The position numbers and the translations under genes are program-made. This document shows positions 17,149-26,477 of a DNA stretch of 64,000 nucleotides, one piece after another. The notes beneath the pieces were generated by a model, which was given only the letters and a program-made list of their open reading frames with translations, was not told the origin of the DNA and ran no database searches. Position 1 is the stretch's first letter; the number at the start of each line of letters is the position of its first letter. The stretch is from Yeosuana aromativorans (GTDB lineage Bacteria; Bacteroidota; Bacteroidia; Flavobacteriales; Flavobacteriaceae): assembly GCF_014646655.1 (NCBI RefSeq), contig NZ_BMNR01000001.1, positions 62,001 through 126,000 on the forward strand, in the 5' to 3' direction.

Positions 17149-20100
17149 ATGCAAGAAGGAATTTCAGGTAAGATTGCCCATTTTTTTATCAATTCAAAGC
17201 TTACCATTTTATTGATGATTGGCTTAATGGTAATTGGTATATATAGTTCGTTCCTCATCCCCCGCGAGGAGGAACCTCAAATTAATGTGCCCATGGCCGA
17301 TGTGATGGTTGGCTATCCGGGTGCCAATCCAACCGAGGTTGAAAACCGGGTGGTTCAGCCTTTGGAAAAAGTTATTTCAAACATTAAAGGTGTTGAGCAT
17401 ATACACAGTATGGCCATGAACGGTCAGGCCGTGATGGTGGTACAGTTTTATGTTGGCGAGGACACCGAACGGTCTTATGTTAAGTTGTATGACGAGTTGA
17501 TGAAGCATGAAAACATGTTTCCTGAGGGCGTTTACAAACCTATGGTAAAAACGCGCTCTATTGATGATGTGCCCATGCTTGGTCTCACACTCTGGAGTTC
17601 AACCTATGACGATTACCAATTGCGCCAAATAGCTGAAGAGGTTACCTCGGAAATTGAAAAAGTAAAAGACGTATCCATTACCAAGGTTATTGGTGGCCGA
17701 AACCGGGAATTAAAACTAATTCTTGATAAGGATAAAATGGCTGGTAATGGTGTTGATGCATTGGGAATCATGCAAATGGTAAAAGCCAACAATAGCAGTT
17801 CTCAATCTGGAAGTTTTATTAATAATGATACGGAGTATTTAATCACTACAGGACGTTTTTTGGAAACGGCTGAAGACGTTGAGAATTTGGTGGTTGGCGT
17901 CAATCAAAACATGCCCGTGTATTTAAAACAGGTAGCAACGGTTCAAGACGGACCATCATCACCTAATAGTTATGTGTCTTTTGGTTATGGAAAAGCCAAT
18001 ACCAACTTTAAAGAGCATAAATCTGACTATCCTGCTGTAACCATTTCGGTTTCAAAAGTAAAAGGTGCCGATGCCATGAAAATATCTGAAAAGATACTAG
18101 AGCATATTGACCGCTTAAAATCAACTTTAATTCCAGATGATGTCCATATTGATGTCACCAGAAATTATGGTGAAACAGCTTCTGATAAAGTTGGGGAGTT
18201 GTTATTGCACCTTGGTGTTGCCATATTGGCCGTAACCTTATTGGTTATGTTGGCCATGGGCTGGCGTGGTGGTTTGGTGGTATTCTTTTCAGTGCCATTA
18301 ACCTTTGCATTGACTTTGTTTGCTTATTATATGCTTGGGTATACCTTGAACAGAATTACCTTGTTTGCATTGGTTTTTGTGGTTGGTATAGTGGTAGATG
18401 ACAGTATTATTATTGCCGAAAACATGCACCGGCATTTTAAAATGAAGCGCTTACCATTTAAGCAAGCAGCTATTTATGCCATTAATGAAGTTGGAAACCC
18501 CACCATTTTGGCAACCTTTACCGTTATTGCAGCTATTTTACCAATGGCCTTTGTATCGGGTATGATGGGGCCTTATATGAGCCCGATGCCCATTGGTGCA
18601 TCTATTGCCATGATATTATCATTGTTTGTGGCTCTTACCGTAACCCCATATTTGGGGTATCACTTATTACGTGAAAAAGACACACAGGCACATAAAGAAG
18701 AGGAAGGTTTAGATACCAGCTGGATTTACAAACTATACAAAAAGATTGAACAACCGCTTTTGGACAACTCCAAAAAACGCAACATCATGTTTATCGTCAC
18801 ATTGGTATTGCTACTAGGTTCTGTATTGATGTTCTTTACCAAATCGGTTGCTGTAAAAATGTTGCCTTTTGACAACAAAAATGAGTTTCAGGTCGTGATA
18901 GATATGCCCGAAGGGACTACCTTAGAGCGCACAGCAGTTGTTACCAAGGAAATTGCCCAATATATCACAACCATTCCAGAGGTAGTAGATTATCAAAACT
19001 ATATTGGTACTTCATCGCCTATTACCTTTAACGGATTGGTGCGTCATTACGATTTACGTGGCGGTAGTAATATGGCTGATATACAAGTAAATTTATTGCA
19101 CAAAGGAGACAGGGATCTACAGAGTCATGACGTTGCCAAGATAGTACGGCCAAACATTCAAAAAATAGCCAAACAATATGGTGCCAACGTAAAAATTGTT
19201 GAAGTTCCACCAGGACCTCCTGTACTGTCTACATTAGTTGCCGAAGTGTATGGTGGCCCCAATTATGAAGAACAGATTAAAGTAGCTGACCAGGTTAAAG
19301 CTATTTTAGAAAACACAACAGATGTTGTAGATACCGATTGGATGGTAGAGGACAATCAAACCGAATACAAATTGGAAGTGGATAAAGAAAAAGCCATGCT
19401 AAACGGCATTGCGCCCCAACAGGTAGTAGGCAATTTAACTTATTTATTAAAAGAATATCCTATTGCCAATCTATATGATGAAACCTCAGATGACAATGTA
19501 AGTATAGTCATGTCTTTAGATGACAAAGACAAAACATCATTACAGGATATTCAAAATTTAAAAATAAAAGGGCAAAAAGGAAACTTGGTTCCAGTAAGTG
19601 ATATTGTTACCGTTAAAAAAGAAACCTTAGAAAAAACCATTTACAGAAAGGACCAAAAACGGGTTGTTTACGTCTTGGCTGATATGGCTGGCGAATTAGA
19701 AAGTCCTGTGTATGCCATTTTGGGAATGAACGAAAAACTTCAAAAAATAAATCTGCCAAAAGGTTATAAAATCAACGAACTGTATATGGGTTCACCTTCT
19801 GAAGAAACCGATTTTACCGTAAAATGGGATGGTGAATGGCAAATAACCTTGGAAGTATTCCGTGATTTAGGAACCGCCTTTTTAATAGTGATAGTCATTA
19901 TTTACATGCTCATAGTTGGTTGGTTTCAAAACTTTAAAACCCCATTGGTCATGATGGTAGCCATTCCGTTGTCATTAGTAGGTATCGTATTGGGCCATTG
20001 GCTTTTGGGTGCCTTTTTCACGGCAACCTCATTTATAGGCATGATTGCATTGGCTGGCGTTATGGTACGGAACTCAGTATTGCTAATTGACTTTATTGAA

Positions 20101-20379
20101 ATCAGGCTTAATGACGGCATCCCTTTAAAACAAGCTATTATTGATGCCGGAGCTGTAAGGACAACCCCCATTTTACTCACAACAGGTGCAGTGGTTATTG
20201 GTGCTTCCATCATTTTATTTGATCCAATTTTCCAAGGATTAGCCATCTCATTGGTTGCAGGCGCCATTGTATCTACATTGCTCACTTTAATTGTGGTGCC
20301 ACTAATCTATTATATCGTTGAACGTAAAAAGTGGGAAAAACAAGAGCAAGATGAACCTAAAGAAAACGAAACTATTTAA
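17149..20379 (+). CDS. RND-family efflux transporter permease (AcrB/MexF superfamily)
   Basis: A 1076-residue inner-membrane proton antiporter with 12 transmembrane helices and two large periplasmic loops, the normal size. The first helix is followed by IPREEEPQINVPMADV and YPGANPTEVENRVVQPLE. TM4 carries VGIVVDDSIIIAENMHRH with adjacent Asp417-Asp418, the proton-relay pair. The second half has GMIALAGVMVRNSVLLIDFIE. These sequences resemble the RND branch that is often accompanied by small PII-like and DUF2892 proteins rather than classic AcrB. Substrate is not predictable. The adaptor and channel genes precede it, and the PII-like gene starts 4 bases after its stop, so all five genes form one operon. 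Confidence 0.95.
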   Translation: MQEGISGKIAHFFINSKLTILLMIGLMVIGIYSSFLIPREEEPQINVPMADVMVGYPGANPTEVENRVVQPLEKVISNIKGVEHIHSMAMNGQAVMVVQFYVGEDTERSYVKLYDELMKHENMFPEGVYKPMVKTRSIDDVPMLGLTLWSSTYDDYQLRQIAEEVTSEIEKVKDVSITKVIGGRNRELKLILDKDKMAGNGVDALGIMQMVKANNSSSQSGSFINNDTEYLITTGRFLETAEDVENLVVGVNQNMPVYLKQVATVQDGPSSPNSYVSFGYGKANTNFKEHKSDYPAVTISVSKVKGADAMKISEKILEHIDRLKSTLIPDDVHIDVTRNYGETASDKVGELLLHLGVAILAVTLLVMLAMGWRGGLVVFFSVPLTFALTLFAYYMLGYTLNRITLFALVFVVGIVVDDSIIIAENMHRHFKMKRLPFKQAAIYAINEVGNPTILATFTVIAAILPMAFVSGMMGPYMSPMPIGASIAMILSLFVALTVTPYLGYHLLREKDTQAHKEEEGLDTSWIYKLYKKIEQPLLDNSKKRNIMFIVTLVLLLGSVLMFFTKSVAVKMLPFDNKNEFQVVIDMPEGTTLERTAVVTKEIAQYITTIPEVVDYQNYIGTSSPITFNGLVRHYDLRGGSNMADIQVNLLHKGDRDLQSHDVAKIVRPNIQKIAKQYGANVKIVEVPPGPPVLSTLVAEVYGGPNYEEQIKVADQVKAILENTTDVVDTDWMVEDNQTEYKLEVDKEKAMLNGIAPQQVVGNLTYLLKEYPIANLYDETSDDNVSIVMSLDDKDKTSLQDIQNLKIKGQKGNLVPVSDIVTVKKETLEKTIYRKDQKRVVYVLADMAGELESPVYAILGMNEKLQKINLPKGYKINELYMGSPSEETDFTVKWDGEWQITLEVFRDLGTAFLIVIVIIYMLIVGWFQNFKTPLVMMVAIPLSLVGIVLGHWLLGAFFTATSFIGMIALAGVMVRNSVLLIDFIEIRLNDGIPLKQAIIDAGAVRTTPILLTTGAVVIGASIILFDPIFQGLAISLVAGAIVSTLLTLIVVPLIYYIVERKKWEKQEQDEPKENETI

Positions 20380-20383
20380 ACAT

Positions 20384-20689
20384 ATGAAACTAGTTATTAT
20401 AACGGCCATCAAGGAGTTTGAAAAAGATATTAAGCTCCAGTTAAAAAAAGCGGACGTAAAAACATTCTCCTTTAGAGAAGTTACAGGCTATAGAGACAGT
20501 ACTGAAGATGCTGTGGAATCCAATTGGTTTTCATACGAAATGAACCAAACAGAATCCATTTTGTTTTATGCATTTGTCAAAAAAGAAAATGTTGATTTAT
20601 TGTTTGAGCTCATCAATAATTTTAATGAACAACAAAAAACACTGTCACATATTCATATGGCAGTTTTGAACATAGAAAAATCAAATTAA
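20384..20689 (+). CDS. small PII-like protein of the efflux operon
   Basis: A 101-residue cytoplasmic protein, MKLVIITAIKEFEKDI to NIEKSN. Start at 20384, 4 bases after the pump stop; a frame beginning earlier would overlap the pump gene. The beta-alpha-beta pattern (KLVIITAIKEFEKDIKLQLKKADVKTFSF ... SILFYAFVKKENVDLLFELINNFNEQ) fits a ferredoxin-like, PII/DUF3240-type fold. Such proteins are encoded beside RND pumps of other bacteria and are thought to sense metals or small ligands. The family name is inferred from pattern and context, not from a conserved motif I can point to with certainty. Confidence 0.65.
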   Translation: MKLVIITAIKEFEKDIKLQLKKADVKTFSFREVTGYRDSTEDAVESNWFSYEMNQTESILFYAFVKKENVDLLFELINNFNEQQKTLSHIHMAVLNIEKSN

Positions 20690-20701
20690 AATATTCATAT
20701 C

Positions 20702-20890
20702 ATGAAAAACAGAATTGTAAGAGGTGTAGCCGGAAGTTTTATCTTAATAAGCCTAATATTGTCCGTTTACGTCAACCAAAACTGGCTTTGGTTTACAGCA
20801 TTTGTAGGTGCCAATTTATTACAATCATCATTAACCAAGTGGTGCTTGATGGATACCATTTTGGAAAAAGTTTTCAAAGTAAATGATTAA
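20702..20890 (+). CDS. DUF2892 (YgaP-like) small membrane protein
   Basis: A 62-residue protein with two hydrophobic segments (VAGSFILISLILSVYV and NWLWFTAFVGANLLQSSLTKWCLM) and the short N-terminal MKNRIVRGVAG. The NLLQSSLTKWC(L)M stretch is characteristic of the DUF2892 membrane hairpin, also seen attached to rhodanese domains in YgaP. It is the last gene of the efflux operon, 12 bases after the PII-like gene. Its function in such operons is not known. The Cys in the second helix is conserved in the family and might take part in sulfur or thiol chemistry. Confidence 0.8.
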   Translation: MKNRIVRGVAGSFILISLILSVYVNQNWLWFTAFVGANLLQSSLTKWCLMDTILEKVFKVND

Positions 20891-20904
20891 TGGTTGGTTA
20901 GTAG

Positions 20905-20975
20905 AAAAGAAACAATAAGCATCTTATAAAAGGGCTTGTCTTAAAAACACTTATAGGGTGCTTTGCGTTTCTTTT
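20905..20975. terminator. long imperfect hairpin between convergent operons
   Basis: AAAAGAAAC pairs with GTTTCTTTT and AAGCA with TGCTT, over a span of 71 bases with internal mismatches. It sits between the efflux operon and the convergent symporter gene and probably ends transcription on both strands. Confidence 0.5.
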
Positions 20976-20999
20976 AGTCCCATCTTTAATTTGATGAAT

Positions 21000-22454
21000 T
21001 TACTTTGCTTTTTTAACCAATATCAATCCAAAACCTGTCAATAGGGCATTGACTGCAATACTGACAAACCCAAAATCAAAATTATGAGTGGTTTTGAAAT
21101 ACACACTTAATCCGTAGGTTACCAACGGTGCCAATACACAAATTACTGGGACCCATACATCCTTAACATTTATTTTGGAGAACATTCCGAACAGATAAAG
21201 GCCCAATAAAGGCCCATATGTATAGCCAGCCACTTTAAATATGAGTGAAATAACATCACCTCTACTATTTGAAAACACCATGATGATGATAAAAACAACC
21301 GTTGAAAATCCAAAAAGAACTCTGTTTTTTAATATTTTCTTTTCCTTGCTTGATTTGTGTGAGATATCTAAAAAATCATAGGTGAAAGACGTGGTTAATG
21401 CTGTTAATGCTGAGTCTACACTTGAAAATGATGCGGCTATGATTCCTATCAAAAAACTGATTCCGGCTATTTGACCCAAATAATTAAGTGCCAAATTGGG
21501 AAATAAGGTATCGGTATTTAAAAACGTTCCGTTAGCATCAACCGGCAATGAAATGCCTTGTTCTTTCGCATACACATATAGTAAAACGCCTAAGCCCAAA
21601 AACAAAAACTGGGTAATTGCCAGTATTAAAGAATAAACCAACGTATTTTTTTGGGCGTCCCAAAGGTTTTTGCAGGTCAGCGTTTTTTGCATCATATTTT
21701 GGTCCAGACCTATCATGGCAATGGCAATCAAAATTCCTGAAATGAACTGCTTGTAAAAATTATTCCCAGATTTGTTGTCCCAGTTAAACACCTTAAAATA
21801 TTTATGATTTACAACTTCATGAATACTATCGGCAAATGATAAGTGCAACGATGTAGTAATGGAATAAATAGTTACCACTGCTCCTAAAATCAAAAATGTG
21901 GTTTGCAAAGTGTCTGTCCAAACAATTGTTTTAATACCCGATTTATTGGAATAGAGCCAAACCAATACCAATATAATAATGACGCTTAAAAAAAACGGAA
22001 TATGATACGTGTCAAACAAAGCAAACTGCAGGATTTTTGCTGCCAACAACAACCTTAAGGCAGCCCCAAAAGATTGTGAGACCAAAAAAAACAACGAACC
22101 AGTCTTATAGGTTTTTATCCCAAATCGTTCCTTTAAATAGCCATAAATGGAAACCAATTTCAACTTGTAATACAGTGGAATTAAAACAAAGGTTATAAAT
22201 ACAAACCCAACTACATTTCCCAAGATAAATTGAAAAAAATAAAAATTGTTGTTTCCAACCATCCCCGGGATTGACACAAACGTAACACCAGACAGTGCCG
22301 CACCAACCATACCGAATGACACCAAAAACCAAGGTGATTTTCTATCACCCGTAAAAAATGTTTCATCGCTTCTGTTTTTTGATGTGAAATGTGATATCAA
22401 CATTAAAACACCAAAATATGATGCTACAATGACTAAAATTAAAGTTGCGTTCAT
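21000..22454 (-). CDS. sodium:solute symporter (SSS family)
   Basis: A 484-residue membrane protein with about 13 hydrophobic helices. It shows SSS-family features: an N-terminal helix, NRSDETFFTGDRKSPWFLVSFGMVGAALSGVTFVSIPG, and the mid-protein SSVDSALTALTTSFTYDFL motif. It would import a small organic solute with Na+ in the inner membrane. Sugars, sialic acid or other carboxylates are possible. It lies next to the GH53 galactanase gene on the same strand, 154 bases further from the promoter, so uptake of galactose or galacto-oligosaccharides is a reasonable but unproven idea. Confidence 0.88.
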   Translation of the reverse strand: MNATLILVIVASYFGVLMLISHFTSKNRSDETFFTGDRKSPWFLVSFGMVGAALSGVTFVSIPGMVGNNNFYFFQFILGNVVGFVFITFVLIPLYYKLKLVSIYGYLKERFGIKTYKTGSLFFLVSQSFGAALRLLLAAKILQFALFDTYHIPFFLSVIIILVLVWLYSNKSGIKTIVWTDTLQTTFLILGAVVTIYSITTSLHLSFADSIHEVVNHKYFKVFNWDNKSGNNFYKQFISGILIAIAMIGLDQNMMQKTLTCKNLWDAQKNTLVYSLILAITQFLFLGLGVLLYVYAKEQGISLPVDANGTFLNTDTLFPNLALNYLGQIAGISFLIGIIAASFSSVDSALTALTTSFTYDFLDISHKSSKEKKILKNRVLFGFSTVVFIIIMVFSNSRGDVISLIFKVAGYTYGPLLGLYLFGMFSKINVKDVWVPVICVLAPLVTYGLSVYFKTTHNFDFGFVSIAVNALLTGFGLILVKKAK

Positions 22455-22608
22455 AAATATATCTTACATTGAGATTTTCTATAAAATTATAAATATAATT
22501 ATGATTATAACTTTAATTGGAGTTTTGGTGCTTTTTCAGAAAATTAGTTTTCATTCATGAATACCTTATATTTCGAATAGTCCTTTACAACTGAAAAAAT
22601 ATTTTTGA

Positions 22609-23664
22609 CTAATTTTTAAAAGCATCTAAAGCCAGTGAAGGCTTTCCGTTGGATTGCCAAGCATTTAATTGATAACCACTCCAACTTTTCTCACCTTCCG
22701 GTTCCCAATAAACAACGCCCAAGCCCTTGTTGTTGGGCACATTTTTAACAGCTTTAATAACAGCAACCAACATGTTATACGTGTTATCCACCAAGGTATA
22801 ATCCCCTCCTACTTCAACAACCATAACCTCTTTGTTATATCTTGAAGCCATATCCTTTAAATTGTTTTCTAAATCTGCAATGGTAGCCGTGTAATCACTT
22901 TTTATCCAATACGGATAATAAGACATACCAATAACGTCATATTTTACACCATTGTTTTTAGCGGCATCAAAAAACCATCTAAACAGTGCATTGTCATTCC
23001 CTCGGTCAATGTGTACAATTACTTTAATAGAACTGTTTATCGCCTTAGTTGCCTCATAACCTTTGTTCAACAACTGGGCCAACTGACCAAAATTTGAGGA
23101 ACTACCGTCTGGCCACAGCATACCACCGGGAATTTCGTTACCTATCTGAACCCACTCCGGTGTTACGCCGGCTGTCTTCAAGGCTCTCAAAACATCATAG
23201 GTATGGTTATAAACATCCGTTTTCAACTCCTCAAACGAATGGCTTGCCCAAGCAGCCGGTTTGTTCTGCTTTCCTGGATCTGCCCATGAATCACTGTAAT
23301 GGAAATCAATCATGATTCGCATTCCCATGTTATGTGCCCTAACGGCCATGTCCACTGTTTCTTCTTTACTGCAATGCCCACTCACTTTGTCGTTGGATGG
23401 ATTTACCCATACACGAAGGCGTATGGTGTTAATACCCCTGTCTTTTAACAATTGCAGGCAATCTTTCTGCGAGTCATCAGCATCATAAAATTTGTAGCCT
23501 GTTGCTTCCATTTGCGAAAGCCATCCCACATCTGCACCTTTAGCAAACAAATTTTCTGTTGGAGTTAGTATTATGGGTTCTGGTTTGCTTGAATCTTGGG
23601 CACTGCAGGAATTTAAAATTAAGAGTAAAAAAATAAAACTAAAGTTTATTAATGTTTTTTTCAT
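22609..23664 (-). CDS. GH53 endo-beta-1,4-galactanase, lipoprotein
   Basis: A 351-residue lipoprotein (signal peptide ending LLILNSC, Cys20) that would cleave beta-1,4-galactan side chains of rhamnogalacturonan I at the cell surface. The start at 23664 is chosen over an upstream ATG because it opens the signal peptide and lies just inside the operator. Family features: KGADVGWLSQMEATG at the N-terminus, GINTIRLRVWVNP, the acid/base Glu177 in QIGNEIPGG, and the nucleophile Glu284 in VVEVGG. The length is typical for a single-domain GH53. An operator-like TGTAATCTATTGCA overlaps its leader, placing the gene in the pectin regulon at the left border of the locus. Confidence 0.93.
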   Translation of the reverse strand: MKKTLINFSFIFLLLILNSCSAQDSSKPEPIILTPTENLFAKGADVGWLSQMEATGYKFYDADDSQKDCLQLLKDRGINTIRLRVWVNPSNDKVSGHCSKEETVDMAVRAHNMGMRIMIDFHYSDSWADPGKQNKPAAWASHSFEELKTDVYNHTYDVLRALKTAGVTPEWVQIGNEIPGGMLWPDGSSSNFGQLAQLLNKGYEATKAINSSIKVIVHIDRGNDNALFRWFFDAAKNNGVKYDVIGMSYYPYWIKSDYTATIADLENNLKDMASRYNKEVMVVEVGGDYTLVDNTYNMLVAVIKAVKNVPNNKGLGVVYWEPEGEKSWSGYQLNAWQSNGKPSLALDAFKN

Positions 23665-23668
23665 GGTG

Positions 23669-23682
23669 TGTAATCTATTGCA
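23669..23682. promoter_or_regulatory. LacI-type operator variant TGTAATCTATTGCA
   Basis: Differs by one base at the central CG from TGTAATCGATTGCA found at 31936. It lies 5 bases upstream of the GH53 start codon, with TATATTTA further upstream on the minus strand as a possible -7 box. The altered centre predicts weaker binding. Confidence 0.55.
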
Positions 23683-23965
23683 CAATAAATATAATGATTT
23701 CAAATTGACTTAAATTCAAATATTCCAAATATTGGATTATAATCATTTTTTTTAATAACTACAATTATGTGCTCTTATGGAGGCAGAGTATTTTTTAGTT
23801 CAACGTCGAATTGATTGATTATAACGTTTTTATTGTTAAAATAAACACCATGTCAAAAAAATACATATATTTGTGTAATCGATTACATTTATTTGTTTAT
23901 TTAAATAATTACAATAAAAGTAAGAGAATTGTCAAACTAAACTTAAAACTAAATGCCTATTTAAA
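23683..23965. promoter_or_regulatory. divergent regulatory region between GH53 and PL1 genes
   Basis: AT-rich and gene-free. It contains the -7 box TATATTTG (23866-23873) and the perfect operator TGTAATCGATTACA (23874-23887) directed at the PL1 gene. The predicted leader of the PL1 transcript is about 85 bases. Nothing else is recognisable. Confidence 0.6.
23866..23887 (+). promoter_or_regulatory. -7 box abutting perfect LacI-type operator
   Basis: TATATTTG is followed at once by the 14-base palindrome TGTAATCGATTACA with the central CG of LacI-family sites. A bound repressor would cover the transcription start of the PL1 gene. The same composite occurs at 31928-31949 and, on the minus strand, at 31735-31755. 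Confidence 0.75.
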
Positions 23966-26443
23966 ATGCTTAAAAAATTACTTGTTTGCTTAACCATACT
24001 GTTTGCCACTTTAAATATGAATGCGCAATCGGTTACCATTACGGAAAGTGGTGGTTGGTTTGAATCGGCTTATGTAAAATGGGAACCCATCTCAGGAGCT
24101 GAAAGTTACAATGTATATTACACTGGTGAAGGTGTTACCAACCAAAAAATTGATAATCAACTTATCCGTTGTTATGATGGATATAGCCGTGCGGATATAC
24201 TGGGCCTTAAAGCTGGCACATACACCATCAAAATAGTTCCAGTGATATCAGGTGTTGAAGGCACTGAAGCAACAACTGGTACAATAACCGTTTTAGCACA
24301 TGACCGTAATGGCTTTGCATTTGCAAATGGACGAATTCCTGGAGCTTACAATGCAGACGGGACACCAAAATCAGGTGCTGTAATTTTATACATAACAGAA
24401 AATAACAAAAACACGATTTCATTAAACGTTACGGGTGCCAATTCCAATCCATGTGTTGGCTTACAAACCATTTTGGATGGTTTTAAGAAGGGCAATGACA
24501 ATCGCCCATTGATAGTTAGGCTGGTTGGACAAATCACGGATCTTGATTATATGCTCAACGGGGATATCGTTATTGAAAACAAAAATAATACTTCAAGCTA
24601 TATTACTTTTGAAGGTGTTGGTGATGATGCCGTTGCTGATGGCTGGGGAATTAGAATTAAGAACGCAAGCAATATTGAAATCCGTAATATTGGAACCATG
24701 AACTGTAACAGTGCCGAAGGTGATAATATTGGATTACAACAAGACAATGATTATATATGGGTACACAATTGCGACTTTTTTTATGGTGATGCAGGCAGTG
24801 ATGCTGATCAAATAAAAGGTGATGGCGCATTGGATTGCAAAAGATCAACCTATGTTACATTTTCTTATAACCATTTCTGGGATTCAGGCAAGTGTAACCT
24901 TTTGGGCTTAAGCGAAAACTCAACTACTGGACTTTACATAACTTACCACCACAATTGGTATGACCACTCAGATTCACGTCACCCTCGAGTGCGTTTTTAC
25001 TCTGCTCACGTTTATAATAATTATTATGATGGAAATGCCAAGTATGGAGTGGGTTCTACCATGGGTTCATCTGTTTTTGTGGAAAACAATTATTTCAGAC
25101 ATTGTAAATACCCTATGTTGACCTCTATGCAAGGCACTGATATTTTTTATGGCACTGGCGGTACATTTTCAAGTGAAGATGGCGGAACCATTAAAGCATA
25201 TAATAATTCCATAACTGGCGAAACCAGATTTGTTTCTTATAACGCAACCAACTATCCTGTTGAATTTGATGCGTATGTAGCATCTACCAGAGGTGAAACT
25301 GTCAGCAGCAGCATTAGCTCAAAACAAGGCGGAAACACTTATAACAACTTTGATACAGATCCTGCTTTATATGTTAAAAATCTGGTTGTTGATACTCCAG
25401 AAGTGGCAAAAACCAATGTCATGCAATATGCTGGACGTATGAACGGTGGTGATTTTAATTGGACCTTTGATAATAGTGTTGACGACACCTCCTATACTGT
25501 AAATGCGCCTCTTAAAGCAGCTCTTTCTGGTTATCAAACAACCTTGGTTTGTGTTCAGGGTGATGCCGGACCAGATCCAGACGTAGCATTGTCAGCTAGT
25601 GCTGGTGATGGCATGGTCAGTTTAAGTTGGACAGTAAATAATTTTTCAGCTTCATCATTCGAAGTATTTAGAGATACAGATTCTGACCCTTCTGGAAGAA
25701 CAAGTATAACAACCATATCAGATCCTAGCACTTTGAGTTATGTGGACAACTCTGTAACTAACGATAACACCTATTACTATTGGGTCGTAGCAGATGGTTC
25801 TGTTGAATCTAATGTAGATTCTGCAACCCCAACAGAAGGCGCTGTTGGTTCTGGGGACGAAATTCAAAACTTTACAGAATCCGGCTTAAATAGTACATTT
25901 TTCAGTTTTAATATTGAAGCAAGTCTTTCTACTAGCAAAGGAACTGTAATTTACAACAGCTTGACATTAACGCAATGTTTAAAAATTGAATCCACTACAA
26001 ACATCTCGTTTAGCACAACAGCTGAAAGCACGTTGACACTGGTATTTAATGATGGATTTTCTGGACGTATTAAAATAGATGGTACAAGTTACAACGCCAC
26101 TAACGGTTTACTCACTTTAACAATTCCAAGTGGTTCCCATAGCATTACAAAAACCGATGTAGCTAACTTATATTACATGAGTGTTGTGTATGCGTCCTTA
26201 GGTTTGGAAGATATTGGTAAGCTAGCTGCAAAACTATATCCAAATCCAGTTAAAGATTATCTACATATATCCTCAAAAGTTAAAATAGAAAAGGTAACAA
26301 TCTATAACTTGTTAGGTGTTATGGTGAAATCGATTGATAACCATACAGAAGCTATTGATTTGTCTAATTTAAGCCAAGGCACGTATTTGATAAAAGCGTT
26401 TACCGCGCAAGGTGTTGTTGATAAAATAATTGTCAAAAATTAA
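23966..26443 (+). CDS. PL1 pectate lyase, T9SS-secreted, multidomain
   Basis: An 825-residue secreted enzyme that would cleave de-esterified homogalacturonan by beta-elimination. Order: signal peptide (ends NMNAQ), fibronectin-III-like domain (about 22-110), PL1 beta-helix (about 115-510), second FN3 domain (about 530-615), a beta-rich module (about 620-745), and a T9SS sorting tail (KLYPNPVKDYLHISS to the end). The catalytic domain shows DGALDCKRSTYVTFSYNHFWD and the Arg-bearing HPRVRF motif at about 339-344. The module before the tail ends LYYMSVVY, resembling modules in two other secreted proteins of this locus. Its promoter carries the perfect LacI-type operator. The Gfo/Idh gene follows after 34 bases. 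Confidence 0.9.
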   Translation: MLKKLLVCLTILFATLNMNAQSVTITESGGWFESAYVKWEPISGAESYNVYYTGEGVTNQKIDNQLIRCYDGYSRADILGLKAGTYTIKIVPVISGVEGTEATTGTITVLAHDRNGFAFANGRIPGAYNADGTPKSGAVILYITENNKNTISLNVTGANSNPCVGLQTILDGFKKGNDNRPLIVRLVGQITDLDYMLNGDIVIENKNNTSSYITFEGVGDDAVADGWGIRIKNASNIEIRNIGTMNCNSAEGDNIGLQQDNDYIWVHNCDFFYGDAGSDADQIKGDGALDCKRSTYVTFSYNHFWDSGKCNLLGLSENSTTGLYITYHHNWYDHSDSRHPRVRFYSAHVYNNYYDGNAKYGVGSTMGSSVFVENNYFRHCKYPMLTSMQGTDIFYGTGGTFSSEDGGTIKAYNNSITGETRFVSYNATNYPVEFDAYVASTRGETVSSSISSKQGGNTYNNFDTDPALYVKNLVVDTPEVAKTNVMQYAGRMNGGDFNWTFDNSVDDTSYTVNAPLKAALSGYQTTLVCVQGDAGPDPDVALSASAGDGMVSLSWTVNNFSASSFEVFRDTDSDPSGRTSITTISDPSTLSYVDNSVTNDNTYYYWVVADGSVESNVDSATPTEGAVGSGDEIQNFTESGLNSTFFSFNIEASLSTSKGTVIYNSLTLTQCLKIESTTNISFSTTAESTLTLVFNDGFSGRIKIDGTSYNATNGLLTLTIPSGSHSITKTDVANLYYMSVVYASLGLEDIGKLAAKLYPNPVKDYLHISSKVKIEKVTIYNLLGVMVKSIDNHTEAIDLSNLSQGTYLIKAFTAQGVVDKIIVKN

Positions 26444-26477
26444 GCTTATTTTTGGAGTATAAAAAAACAAAGACTGC

